A stretch of 64,000 bases of DNA, taken from positions 24,725-88,724 of the forward strand of contig NZ_JABXKL010000050.1 in NCBI RefSeq assembly GCF_017114995.1. The letters run 5' to 3'. A model generated the notes under the pieces. That model ran no database searches and was not told where the DNA came from. It saw only the letters and a list, made by a program, of their open reading frames with translations. Origin of the DNA: Nostoc sp. NMS9 (lineage in GTDB: Bacteria; Cyanobacteriota; Cyanobacteriia; Cyanobacteriales; Nostocaceae). A program made the translations under genes and the position numbers. Positions 17,064 to 27,100 of the stretch are shown piece by piece. The stretch's first letter is position 1. Every line of letters begins with the position of its first letter.

Positions 17064-18118
17064 ATAGTCTCATTGGTAAAAGAATGAAGACAGAGATAAT
17101 ACTTAGTAAATAAAACTAAGCAGTATAAAATTAAGTAGAAATGCGGATGCATTCTCCCGTGAGTTGGAAGATAGCGGAATGCTTGTCAATAGGTAATAGT
17201 TGATATAAATGTTTTGGCAAATTAAAAATACTTTGTCAAGATTTTTACAGTATTTATGTATAATTTGTTATAACTACTTAAAGACTTTTATAAGTAGACA
17301 CAAGTAGTTTTTGGGTTACTTATTAACAGAAATTGTTACCATAAACTCTACTGTTGCACGGACATTGCAAGAATAAGTTTCCTTGCTTGTTGCAGCACCG
17401 ATATTCATTTGGGATGACAATGAAGTTAGACCACTTGCATAAAAATATTTAGAAGTTCGCCTAAAGGCGCAAAAAAGACCTAAAAGATGGCTCTTGCCAG
17501 TTATCTGTTCAGAATATTCAACATTCGTGCAAGAGGTGTATTGAATACCCGTAAGTTGCTGAATATGAAGATGAAAATTCAATCTCTTGATCTCTAGATT
17601 CTTCGCGTTATCCTACAGAAACGCCTAACGGCAAACTGCATCTCTGCGTGAGGACAAAAATCATCTCACTTACCGCGCAAAATCAACCACCCCCACCAGT
17701 GTTTTAAATTAGCGATGACCTGCCTTCTGCTGACAAAGACGCTACGCGAACAGTACTCGACTTACAATCAGTGCTGTTGTCACCGGATTTGGCTACGTTA
17801 GAAAATCTCATATTCCTCCAACAATTTAATTACAGCGTATTTCAGGTAAATGAAGTACACGGGTAGGGGCACAAATGTACTGTACCTCACCAAGTTGCAA
17901 TCTGCTGTAAGTATTTTTTTTTAAAGATGAAAAATCCCTCTAAAGTTAGAGATATATTCTGTGCTGTGGTAGAGGATTTTTTGATTCCACTTCAGTATCT
18001 TGGTAGATAAAGAAATTTTCCTGGTATTTACCCAAACTTAGTCACTTTAGCTAAGAGATAAACAATTATTCAAATGATATTTGCAGCAGATAAATAGTCT
18101 ATAAGAACAATAATAAAC
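17064..18118. other. Long intergenic stretch with dispersed repeat
   Basis: About 1 kb without a gene I can support. An 88-codon minus-strand frame (17316-17582) has an ATG and no stops, but no ribosome binding site, no recognisable motif, and a Cys/Arg-rich stretch containing a small palindrome (cgcctaaaggcg). A 79-bp repeat with TACAGC / GCTGTA ends lies at 17831-17909 and recurs at 51883-51999. A hairpin-like 'ccctctaaagttagagat' segment is at 17936-17953. Promoters for GH74 (leftward) and the repeat protein (rightward) must lie here. Confidence 0.5.
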
Positions 18119-18595
18119 ATGGATAACAAAAACAAACTTGATAGTAATAAAAGCAATTTAAATCGAGATACAAAAGTGGCTGAAACTAATATAAATTCAT
18201 TATCTAACGAACCTAAACGGTTAACTAAAACAATTAATATAGATGGTCAGCGTCCAGTTGATCCAAGTAACATTCAGATTAAGGAAACAATTGATATAGA
18301 TGGTCAACGCCCAATTGCAAAAGATGAAAATCATAGCGATCAAACAATTGATATAGATGGTCAACGCCCGATCACTAAGAGTAATTTTCAAGAACATGAG
18401 ATGCTAAGTGTAGACGGTAAGCGTCCCATTGATCCTAGTGATTTGGAGGTTGAGGAAATTCTTGATATAGATGGTCAACGTCCGATCGCCAAGAGTAATT
18501 TTCAAGTTCAGGATACTCTAGAGATAGATGGTAGCCGCCCAATAGTTTCAGATAACACTGTTGATTCGCAAATACCAACAGATTATGTAGACTAA
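18119..18595 (+). CDS. Protein of six 19-residue DGQRPI repeats
   Basis: 158 residues, hydrophilic and acidic, with no signal peptide, Cys or Trp. After about 40 residues of Asn/Lys/Asp-rich sequence there are five exact 19-residue units and a partial sixth. Each starts DG(Q/K/S)RP(I/V), followed by a variable polar stretch and an acidic/hydrophobic end such as ETIDI or DTLEI. The invariant block is (I/V)DGxRP(I/V). Regular spacing with constant motif and variable linkers recalls multi-core peptide precursors or short repeat-binding scaffolds, but no modifying enzyme is adjacent; the MATE pump next door is convergent. I do not recognise the family. Confidence 0.75.
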   Translation: MDNKNKLDSNKSNLNRDTKVAETNINSLSNEPKRLTKTINIDGQRPVDPSNIQIKETIDIDGQRPIAKDENHSDQTIDIDGQRPITKSNFQEHEMLSVDGKRPIDPSDLEVEEILDIDGQRPIAKSNFQVQDTLEIDGSRPIVSDNTVDSQIPTDYVD

Positions 18596-18949
18596 AATCA
18601 CAACTTTTGTTGACACTGTAAAGTGGTGAAGATCAAACAAGGGGACTCAGTAATCTATGTTGTTAGCATAAAGCAAAGCTATACCAATTCTCTGTGAAGT
18701 TGTACATTATTTTGACCCCTCCCAACCTCCCCGATGGATGCTTTGGGGAGGTGCGGTTATTTCTATGCGTCTTCATAAAGAATTGGTATAGGTGAAATGT
18801 GAGTGTTGAATCGCAGATGTTATGGCGATCGCCATAATCAGTACCTGAACTTTAGTTAATCCGTTACCTGAGATTTGTTTTTCCATTCAACCTAAGTCGC
18901 TATAATTTAGTTGCTTGAGGACTTTTCCCTTTAGCTTCATCTGTGTTTA
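18596..18949. other. Intergenic region with palindromic element
   Basis: Between convergent genes. A 111-bp element with terminal inverted repeats TATACCAATTCT...AAGAATTGGTATA lies at 18680-18790; nothing else coding is seen. A HIP1-like ATGGCGATCGCCAT palindrome lies near 18820-18835. Confidence 0.6.
18680..18790. mobile_element. MITE-like element, TATACCAATTC family
   Basis: The ends TATACCAATTCTCTGTGAAG and CTTCATAAAGAATTGGTATA are near-perfect inverted repeats. The centre has a G/C-rich hairpin (cctccccgatggatgctttggggagg). The same ends occur at 42196-42352 around a different interior, so this is a dispersed family. Confidence 0.75.
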
Positions 18950-20329
18950 TCAGTTATTAGTTTTCCTGGTGCTAAACCGCCAAGTTAGGATTATTGCAGC
19001 GATCGCTAAACCAATAGCCAATCCCCACCAAAGACCAATAGCTCCAGACCCCAACGAGATCCCAAAAGTATAACCAGTGAATAAACCAACACACCAATAA
19101 GCAAAAATTCCAATCAACATAGGGATTCGAGTGTCTTTGAGTCCGCGTAATGCTCCTGCGGCAGTAACTTGCACACCGTCAACTATTTGAAAAATTGCCG
19201 CGACTGCTAGCAATTTTACCGCGAGGGCAACCACATCTGCATTGTTCTGATTGTTGATGTCAATATAAAGAGAAATAATCGACTTTGGTACTAGCCAAAA
19301 TGCAATGGCTACTACACCCATAGATAAAGCTGCAATGGCAATGCCTACATATCCAGCTAGACGAGCGCCAACCAGGTCATTCTGTCCGGCTAACTGTCCA
19401 ACACGAATTGTTGTCGCTAGAGAAATGCCTAGTGCCATCTGGAATGATATCGAAATTGTTTGTAAAGCAATTTGATGGGCAGCGAGGGCATTTGTTCCCA
19501 ATTGTCCGATCAAGAAAGTGACAACAGTGAACAGTCCGGCTTCAACCGCAATTAGACCCCCGATGGGCAATCCAACCTGAAAAATCTCGCCAATGATCCG
19601 GCGATGTTCTAGAGGAAAGCCTTCGTGAGACGAAGGTCGAAAAATACCGTAAACTGCAAAGCGAGGCTGATTATATATATAAACTGCCAAAGCAACAAAC
19701 ATACTCCAAAGTGAAAGCGTGCTTGCCCAACCGATACCAGCTAAACCCAGCGCCGGAAATCCCAGTTTGCCAAACATCAGCACATAGTTAGCTGTGATAT
19801 TGAACAGAGTACCCAAAACCACAGTCACCATCACTAATTGCGGTTGCAATAGAGCAGAAAGAAAGCTTTTAAGTACTGCAAAGCCTAAAGCAGGAATAAA
19901 ACCCAGTGCGATCGCCCTTAAAAAAATCTCTGCTAGTGCTACTGTGTTAGCATCCTGTCCTAGTAAAAGTAGTAAAGCACCTCCATTGTAAAGCAGCAAT
20001 GTAATTGGTATTCCTAGTACCAGAGATATCCCTAGTCCAAGCCGGACAATTGTGCCAACTTTTTCTCTATTTCCGGCTCCGTATGCTTGGGCAGCTAACG
20101 GACTGACAGCAGAAACGATACCAGCAACAATCAACAGACAAAAACTAAAGAGAACAGCTCCCAAACCTCCAGATGCAATGGTTTTACTTCCCAACCAGCC
20201 CATCATAACCGTATCCACAAAACCAGTTGCAGATTGAGCCAGTTGTGCCGCTGCCAAAGGTACGGCTAACATAAGACATTTTTTAACTTCAGAAAACATA
20301 TACAGCTGATAACCCGATGTGAAGAACAA
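18950..20329 (-). CDS. MATE-family multidrug efflux protein (NorM-like)
   Basis: 459 residues with about 12 membrane helices in the two-bundle MATE pattern. Landmarks are LMLAVPLAAAQLAQSATGFVD near the N-terminus, SPLAAQAYGAGNRE in the first bundle, QVGLPIGG in the second and the AAHQIALQTISI segment. MATE proteins use Na+ or H+ gradients to export cationic drugs and metabolites across the inner membrane. A Met at residue 11 (start 20299) is an equally good start and would remove MFFTSGYQLY. It is monocistronic by spacing. Confidence 0.9.
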   Translation of the reverse strand: MFFTSGYQLYMFSEVKKCLMLAVPLAAAQLAQSATGFVDTVMMGWLGSKTIASGGLGAVLFSFCLLIVAGIVSAVSPLAAQAYGAGNREKVGTIVRLGLGISLVLGIPITLLLYNGGALLLLLGQDANTVALAEIFLRAIALGFIPALGFAVLKSFLSALLQPQLVMVTVVLGTLFNITANYVLMFGKLGFPALGLAGIGWASTLSLWSMFVALAVYIYNQPRFAVYGIFRPSSHEGFPLEHRRIIGEIFQVGLPIGGLIAVEAGLFTVVTFLIGQLGTNALAAHQIALQTISISFQMALGISLATTIRVGQLAGQNDLVGARLAGYVGIAIAALSMGVVAIAFWLVPKSIISLYIDINNQNNADVVALAVKLLAVAAIFQIVDGVQVTAAGALRGLKDTRIPMLIGIFAYWCVGLFTGYTFGISLGSGAIGLWWGLAIGLAIAAIILTWRFSTRKTNN

Positions 20330-20708
20330 AGGGTTTTTCCAAAATCTAAACCCATGTTCAGGAGATATTGCTCCTGGGAACTTGAATCTATCTTAATGGA
20401 GTCAGAGGACTCCCGTCACAGTGGTTAGCAGAGCGTTCCGCAGGAAAGACTTAACAGGAGATGAATTGTAACCAGGTAACAACAAACACGACATATCAAA
20501 TGTTTGGTTGATTCTTTTTGTGGAATAAAGTTTTAGAATGTTCGCTGTGGGCGGTGGTTTATCCCTTCAAGCAGATTATCCACATCGCGATCGCCAATGA
20601 AGCTGAAAATCCCCATGCCAGCTTTGAGTGTCACAAATAATTTCAATGTTTTGGCAATCATCTTGAAGCTACGTTAAAGTAAACAGTTGCAGTTAAGAAT
20701 GTATTTAT
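20330..20708. other. Intergenic region, no gene seen
   Basis: Divergent promoter region between the MATE gene and the DUF6174 gene. A short hairpin, GGAGTCAGAGGACTCC, lies at 20399-20414, and there is a HIP1-related cgcgatcgcc site near 20587. Nothing else is recognisable. Confidence 0.4.
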
Positions 20709-21206
20709 ATGCGCTTACCAATTGCAATTAGTGCTATTTTAGTAGCATCTTTAGGTTTTAGTGCACCTGTAATATCTCAACCTCCTCCTATACAGGTAGC
20801 CAAAACGCCCGCACCTAGTAGTTTAGCCTTGGAACAATTTAAGATTAATTACCGATTATGGAGACGGCAAAAAATCTCTAACTATCGCTATGAATTCACT
20901 AGAAGTTGCAATTGTTTACCTAAAGCTACAGAACCAGTGATTATTAAAGTACGTAATCGAGTCACAAGTTCTATTACTTATAAAGCAACGAAACAGCCAG
21001 CTGAGGCAGAATTGTTTAAACAATATAATACAATTCCTAAACTCTTTAATATCATCAGGGATGCGCTGATTCGTAAAGCAGCAAACTTGACTGTAGAATA
21101 CGATCCAATACTTGGTTATCCAACTCAAATTAACATTGATTATAATAGCCAGATCGCTGATGATGAAATATTTTTTACAATTAGCAATCTGCAAAAAACT
21201 AATTAA
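20709..21206 (+). CDS. Secreted DUF6174 protein
   Basis: 165 residues with a signal peptide (PIAISAILVASLGFSAPVIS, cleavage near residue 24). The body follows the DUF6174 pattern: NYRYEFTRSCNCLP with paired Cys near the start, KVRN and SITYKA, LFNIIRDAL, VEYDPILGYP and a final DDEIFFTI. The function of the family is unknown. It is probably periplasmic or outer-membrane associated. No operon partner is seen. Confidence 0.75.
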   Translation: MRLPIAISAILVASLGFSAPVISQPPPIQVAKTPAPSSLALEQFKINYRLWRRQKISNYRYEFTRSCNCLPKATEPVIIKVRNRVTSSITYKATKQPAEAELFKQYNTIPKLFNIIRDALIRKAANLTVEYDPILGYPTQINIDYNSQIADDEIFFTISNLQKTN

Positions 21207-21304
21207 CTATGGCTAGCGAGAGCATTCTTTACTACAGCAGTGCTTAATTGATTCAGCATATCTTGCTTGCTCTATAGAGTAGAATTTCCTAGCAAATTAA
21301 AGAG

Positions 21305-21769
21305 ATGAGTCGATTGCAAATCCGCTCAGATGACCTGACAGGTAAAAAGATTGCCGATCTTCTGCGGGAGCATATCGAAAATATGCATGAGATGACACCG
21401 CCTGGAAGCGTTCATGCTCTTGATTTAGAAGCATTGCGATCGCCTGATATTACTTTCTGGACAGCTTGGGAGGGATCGGAATTACTCGGATGTGGGGCAC
21501 TAAAAGAACTAGATTCAAGAAGTGGTGAAGTCAAATCAATGCGTACCGCCAAGGCTCACCGACGTAGAGGTGTCGCCTCAAAGATTCTTGAACACATCAT
21601 AAAAGAAGCCGAACGGCGTGCTTACGATCGCCTGTATTTGGAAACAGGGGCAATTCCAGAGTTCGCCCCAGCACGAGCCTTATACACACGGTATGGGTTC
21701 GAGTACCGAGGCCCTTTTGCTGACTACATTGATGACCCAAACAGCGTATTTATGACCTTAGCTCTGTAA
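21305..21769 (+). CDS. GNAT-family N-acetyltransferase
   Basis: 154 residues with the GNAT acetyl-CoA motif A at HRRRGVASKILEHII (R-x-x-G-V-A), preceded by the beta strand GEVKSMRTA and followed by LYLETGAIPEFAPARALYTRYGF, typical of motif B. It resembles the YsnE/PhnO-like branch of small cytosolic acetyltransferases. The acceptor cannot be told from sequence. The ATG at 21305 follows AAAGAGATG-type sequence with a weak ribosome binding site. Confidence 0.88.
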   Translation: MSRLQIRSDDLTGKKIADLLREHIENMHEMTPPGSVHALDLEALRSPDITFWTAWEGSELLGCGALKELDSRSGEVKSMRTAKAHRRRGVASKILEHIIKEAERRAYDRLYLETGAIPEFAPARALYTRYGFEYRGPFADYIDDPNSVFMTLAL

Positions 21770-21807
21770 AGGTTTAGGATGGGGAATGCATTGTTGGGCT
21801 GAAGTAT

Positions 21808-22263
21808 TTAAAGTCTTTCAATAACACCATCGCCACTCATCATTTTTGCGACTTCATCCATAATTTCTTTACTCCTATAGTCTGGCTTAGATGGATCTAT
21901 TGGTTTTAACGGACGAAAAATAGCTAGCTGACATTTTGGAGTCAGCATTTGTTGTAACTCGCTTTCACGTATACCAATTTTTTCTTCAAACATCAGTTCA
22001 CCACCATGTTCTAATTCATCATGAATCACATCGAGATGCCGTAAGCCTCTATAAGTAAAAGTTACGGTTTGATTTTTGGGATTAAGATATGTGTCGTTAC
22101 TCTCATAACCAAGTTCTTCGGCTTTCTCAAAAGCCTCTTCTGGTGAAGAAGCATGGACAAGAACAATATTTACATGAACAACATTGCGTGGATTTCCCTC
22201 AACGTTACACTCGATCACCAATTCAGCGATATACCAGTTTGTATCCTTTGGAATGTATGCCAT
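21808..22263 (-). CDS. DUF4288-like protein
   Basis: 151 residues, cytosolic. It has the DUF4288 features: WYIAELVIECNVEG near the N-terminus, INIVLVHASSPEEAFEKAEELG, then FTYRGLRHLDVIHDEL. The EEAFEKA stretch recalls proteins that form beta-alpha folds in which acidic helices pack on a sheet. Members of this family often occur beside toxin-immunity or stress genes, but none is visible here. It is divergent from the next small gene. Confidence 0.65.
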   Translation of the reverse strand: MAYIPKDTNWYIAELVIECNVEGNPRNVVHVNIVLVHASSPEEAFEKAEELGYESNDTYLNPKNQTVTFTYRGLRHLDVIHDELEHGGELMFEEKIGIRESELQQMLTPKCQLAIFRPLKPIDPSKPDYRSKEIMDEVAKMMSGDGVIERL

Positions 22264-22395
22264 TGCTTATAAAACCCAAAAATTATAACAATAATGCTAT
22301 CACTGACTATTCAGTGGTTTTGTTTGAAAGGATTTTTGAAACTCATCTCACAGGTTATGCTGGCTGAAAACCAACATACACTAAACAATTCAAAA

Positions 22396-22659
22396 ATGAC
22401 AATAAATCAATCTTGGCACGATCTACATGTCGGTGATCATATTTGTATCTTGCAATTACCACAAATACAAATGCTTGAAAATACAAAGCAACTATACCAG
22501 CGACTTATTGCCGAGCGTGCTATTTTGAGAATTAGTGAAATTGATCGGTGGGGATATCCTGTAATCTACTATAGTTTTCAAAACGAGCAAGGAGGGGAAG
22601 AAGCTCATAGTCTGGCAATTGATGAGTATGATATCTGGGAAAAAGTCAATATCACATAG
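22396..22659 (+). CDS. Small unrecognised protein
   Basis: 87 residues from the ATG chosen here (MTINQSWHDLHVGDHICI); the frame is open from 22294, and another ATG at 22357 has AGG just upstream, so the start is uncertain. The sequence looks like a small beta-rich fold: VGDHICILQLP, then LRISEIDRWGYPVIYYSF and AIDEYDIWEKV. There are no membrane segments. It is divergent from the DUF4288-like gene. I cannot assign a function. Confidence 0.55.
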   Translation: MTINQSWHDLHVGDHICILQLPQIQMLENTKQLYQRLIAERAILRISEIDRWGYPVIYYSFQNEQGGEEAHSLAIDEYDIWEKVNIT

Positions 22660-22989
22660 TCAGCTTTGAAAGCTTGTAGCGATATAATGCCAAGCTAGAA
22701 AATCTAGAGACGTTGATGGTAAAGCTAAAAATTTATGAGCGCTGTTGTGTCCATTTGTCCTGGTTTACCGACGTAGTTAAGTATCTTCACATTTAATATA
22801 TAGCAGTTCTTGTTGACGCGACGTGCCTCTACACCTTGCGATATAACGTTGTAATGCATCTAAATGGGAACTGCTATATGTACTTTCAATTACATTTGCG
22901 TTCCTCAGTTTTGTGAATTTTGAACTATATAATTACTAAACTTAAGTATTAAATAAAATGATTACCAATACTTTAGGAAAAGCAAAGAC
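22660..22989. other. Intergenic region with 82-bp palindromic repeat
   Basis: No gene is seen. A dispersed-type element with 12-bp inverted ends ATATAGCAGTTC and GAACTGCTATAT occupies 22798-22879. The rest is AT-rich and probably holds the promoter of the following secreted protein. Confidence 0.6.
22798..22879. repeat. 82-bp element with 12-bp terminal inverted repeats
   Basis: Perfect inverted ends (ATATAGCAGTTC / GAACTGCTATAT) flank a short interior without open frame. Size and structure fit the small palindromic MITE class of Nostocales. Confidence 0.65.
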
Positions 22990-23355
22990 GTGAACCGTTT
23001 CAAAAAGCTATCCTCAATTGTGTTCCTGTTATTAGCCTTCATTTATCCACCTACTTTGGTTGAAGCCAAAGAGAACACTCTCAACAATGTTCTCAATGAA
23101 CAGAGTATTGACGCACAGACAAAATTAGTTGGAGAGCAAAGTGAAGAGTTTTTGTTAGCTCACAGACGGACTCGACGACGTTATCATAGACGGCAACGAA
23201 CTGGAAAATATTATTATCAACGCCAGCGGAATCGACGACATTATTATAGACGACACTATCGCTCTATACGTTATCATGGACAACGATATCGTCATGGAGA
23301 ATGGGAACTTGTGCGCGATCGTCATGGACGATTAATGTATGATTGGCAGCGTTAA
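22990..23355 (+). CDS. Secreted Arg/Tyr/His-rich basic protein
   Basis: 121 residues from a GTG start. A signal peptide (IVFLLLAFIYPPTLVEA) is followed by a spacer and then, from about residue 58, a strongly basic tail made almost wholly of Arg, Tyr and His (HRRTRRRYHRRQR, HYYRRHYRSIRYHG) that ends RDRHGRLMYDWQR. The final part recalls short 'water-binding' or YXWQ-type secreted proteins in bacteria. It may bind nucleic acid, polyanions or metals outside the cell; this is inference from composition only. Confidence 0.65.
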   Translation: MNRFKKLSSIVFLLLAFIYPPTLVEAKENTLNNVLNEQSIDAQTKLVGEQSEEFLLAHRRTRRRYHRRQRTGKYYYQRQRNRRHYYRRHYRSIRYHGQRYRHGEWELVRDRHGRLMYDWQR

Positions 23356-24125
23356 TAGTAAACTTTACACTCAATTTTTCTAGAGAATCTTTATGCGTAA
23401 ATCCTAATGCAAAACCCAAATACTTTACCCAGTTTTGAATCATCTCACGGGTTGGCGGAATATCTGTGATGTTAATAAACTCATGGTCAATGTTGTTCTA
23501 TCAGATGCGATAAATCATCACAAAGACGCGATAAATCGCCGTCTCTACAAAAGACTAATTATTGGGGTGCAGGGGAGCAAGAGCAGAGGAGCATGGGTGC
23601 AGGGGAGCAGGGGAGAAGTTGCAGTAAGTTTTTCCCCTCAAGCTTGTGAGAAACGCCAGTAGGGTGCGTTATGTCCACCCTGAAACAACAAATGCGAACG
23701 CCAAATTAACAAATGCGAACGCCAAATTAACAAATGCGAACGCCAAATTAACAAATGCGAACGCTAAATCAACAAATGCGAACGCTAAATCAACAAATGC
23801 GAACGCCAAATTAACAAATGCGAACGCCAAATTAACAAATGCGTAGCCAGCACTTCGACCTGGTTCGACTCCGCTCACCAGCCGCTCAGTGACCACCGTA
23901 GGCATCGCCATGATTGCAACAATGCCAAAAATTGATCGCAAGTATCATGACAGAGATAGCTAGAAACCAAATTTAGATATGTGCGATCGCCTAAATCCGC
24001 AATATCCCAAACAGCGAACTTACAAGTCAACGCCATCGCCAAAAAATCATGGTCTAGCATTTTTCTTTAATCAGTTAAGATAATCTTCATCAATCTTCTT
24101 TCCTTTTACCCTTCTCCTTGGAATT
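23356..24125. other. Intergenic region with 21-bp tandem repeats
   Basis: It contains the 21-bp repeat array at 23688-23843 and G-rich low-complexity sequence (ggggagcaagagcagaggagcatgg) at 23573-23610. Open frames across the array on both strands exist only because 21 is a multiple of three; they lack ribosome binding sites and are not called. Confidence 0.6.
23688..23843. repeat. 21-bp tandem repeat array, seven copies plus part
   Basis: The unit acaaatgcgaacgccaaat+ta repeats seven times without gaps, then a 9-base partial unit. Units 4 and 5 share two substitutions (gctaaatca), showing duplication of a variant pair. Read on the plus strand it would encode NANAKLT repeats, on the minus strand VNLAFAF. 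Copy number probably varies between strains. Confidence 0.9.
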
Positions 24126-27100
24126 ATGACGCAGGATGAGTTATTGGTACTGATAGATCGCGCCGTGGCTGAGGGTTGGCAAGAGTTAGACTTGTCGGGG
24201 CAGGAGTTGACTGAGTTACCTGTGGAAATTGGTAAGTTGCAGCAGCTTGAGTCTTTGATTTTGGGAAAGAAGGTTGAAGGTTATGAATTGGTAGGAAACC
24301 GCCATCTCGAAAAAGTTTCAGGCAACAATTTAAAAACGCTTCCACTCGAACTATTGGGTTTGCCTAATTTGCGTAAGTTGGATATTAGTGGCAATCCTTT
24401 AGAGAGCATTCCCGATGTGGTAACGCAAATACTACATTTAGAGGAACTTATCTTAATTCGAGTAGAGCTAACTGAAATACTTGATGCGATCGCTAAATTA
24501 ACCAATCTGACGCAGCTTGACCTCAGTGACAACGAAATAACCCAGATTCCAGAGGTGATCGCTAAATTAACCAATCTGACGCAGCTTGTCCTCAGTAGCA
24601 ACCAAATAACCCAGATTCCAGAGGCGCTCGCTAATTTAACCAATCTGACTAGGCTTGACCTCAATTCCAACCAAATAACCCAGATTCCAGAGGCGCTCGC
24701 TAATTTAACCAATCTGACTAGGCTTGACCTCAATTCCAACCAAATAACCCAGATTCCAGAGGCGCTCGCTAATTTAACCAATCTGACTAGGCTTGACCTC
24801 AATTCCAACCAAATAACCCAGATTCCAGAGGCGCTCGCTAATTTAACCGATCTGACACAGCTTGACCTCAATTCCAACCAAATAACCCAGATTCCAGAGG
24901 CGCTCGTTAATTTAACCGATCTAACTACGCTTGACCTCGGTTCTAACCAAATTACCGAGATCCCAGAGGCGCTCGCTAATTTAACCAATCTGACGGGGCT
25001 TTACCTCTATCAAAACCAAATTACCAAGATTCCAGAGGCGATCACTAATTTAACCAATCTGACTACGCTTTACCTCTTTTCCAACAAAATTACAGAGATT
25101 CCAGAGGCGATCACTAATTTAACCAATCTGACAAACCTTGACCTCGATGGCAACAAAATTACAGAGATTCCAGAGGCGATCGCTAATTTAACCAATCTGA
25201 CGCAGCTTGACCTCCGTTCCAACCAAATAACCCAGATTCCAGAGGCGATCGCTAATTTAACCAATCTGACTACGCTTTACCTCTTTTCCAACAAAATTAC
25301 AGAGATTCCAGAGGCGATCGCTAATTTAACCAATCTGACGCAGCTTCACCTCAGTTCCAACAAAATTACCCAGATTCCAGAGGCGATCGCTAATTTAACC
25401 AATCTGACGCAGCTTCACCTCAGTGACAACCAAATAACCCAGATTCCAGAGGCAATCGAAAGTTTGCCGAAATTGGAAACCCTAGATTTACGGGGAAATC
25501 CGCTTCCTATTTCACCAGAGATTTTAGGATCTTTTGATGGTGTTGGTTCTGTTGAAGACATTTTCAATTACTTGCGATTACTCCGTAGCGGTGAAGTGCG
25601 TCCACTCAACGAAGCCAAACTGTTGCTCATCGGACAAGGCAGCGTCGGTAAAACATCCCTTATCGAGCGACTAATCCGCGATAAATATGACAAAAATCAA
25701 TCCCAAACCGACGGACTCAATGTAGAAACTTGGAACGTGCAGGTTAATAGCAAAGACATCCGCCTGAATGTTTGGGACTTTGGCGGACAGGAAATTTATC
25801 ATGCCACCCATCAGTTTTTTCTGACTAAGCGCAGCCTCTATCTCCTAGTCTGTAATTGTCGCACCAGCGAAGAAGAAAACCGCATCGAATATTGGCTGAA
25901 ACTAATCGAAAGCTTCGGCGGACAATCCCCCGTGATTATCGTTGGCAACAAAAAAGACGAACAACCCCTCGACATCAACCGCAAGGCATTACGCGAAAAA
26001 TATCCCAACATCCAAGCGATTATCGAAACCTCTTGCCAAGACAATATCGGCATTGATGAACTTCGCACTGCAATTTTGCAGCAAATCGCCAACCTCAAAG
26101 AAGTCTACGACCTTCTACCCCTGACATGGTTTGAGGTTAAACAACAACTCGAATCCATGACTGAAGACTTTATCAGCTACAACCGCTACATCAGCATCTG
26201 CCACGAAAACAAAATTCCTGAAGAACAAAACCAAGATCAACTCATCGATCTCCTCCATCGGCTCGGCTTAGTTCTCAACTTCCGCGAGCATCCCATCCTC
26301 AAAGATACCAATGTCCTCAAACCCAACTGGGTGACAGAAGGCATTTACGCGCTCCTGAGCGATGAAAACCTCAAAACTAAAACCAAAGGCATTTTCACCC
26401 TCGCCGATCTCACCCGCATCCTTAATCCAGAGCGCTACCCCACTAAGCGTCATGGCTATCTGATCGAACTAATGAAGGAATTCGAGCTTGGCTTTGCACT
26501 AGAATGTTACCCACCACAATTTCTGATTGCGGGACTTCTGCCTAAAGACCAACCAGACGAAACAGAACTCTACGACGAAACCCTGGAATTTCAATACCAT
26601 TACAAAGTTCTCCCCGAAAGCATCGTCTCCCGCTTCATCGTCATCACCCACGAAAAAATTAATAACCAAATCTATTGGCGTAGTGGCGTAATGCTGCAAT
26701 ATCAAGAAAACAACGAAATCTACAACATCGCTCGGATCAAAGCCGATCCCGAAGACAAAAAAATCTTCATCACCATTAGCGGACGCAAAGAAACCCGCCG
26801 CTTATTTCTCGGCATCCTCCGCGATGTCTTCAAAAAAATCCACAAAAGTCTCCCCAATCTCGAAATCACCGAATCGGTTCCCGTTCCCAATCATCCTAAA
26901 CATCCACCCCTCGACTACCAAGAACTCCTCGGACTCGAATCAATGGGTGAAAGCACAATCACCATCGGTAAACTAAAATTAAAACTCGATTTGCGTCAAC
27001 TACTTGATGGGTATGAAGATATAAGAACTCGACAAAGACAAGAAATAGACAAAGGAATTATTGAACCAGCCCCCATTAAGGAACCAATTATGTCAGAAAG

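Noticed and set aside
17316..17582. 88-codon minus-strand frame near the GH74 gene
   Set aside because: No Shine-Dalgarno, no recognisable domain, and a small palindrome within it. It could be real but cannot be supported.
23646..23941. Open frames on both strands across the 21-bp repeats, coding for NANAKLT or VNLAFAF repeats
   Set aside because: Both exist because the unit length is a multiple of three; neither has a proper start or flanking coding sequence.
24281..25264. Long minus-strand open frames opposite the LRR region
   Set aside because: Antisense shadows of the regular 69-bp LRR repeats; no starts or motifs of their own.
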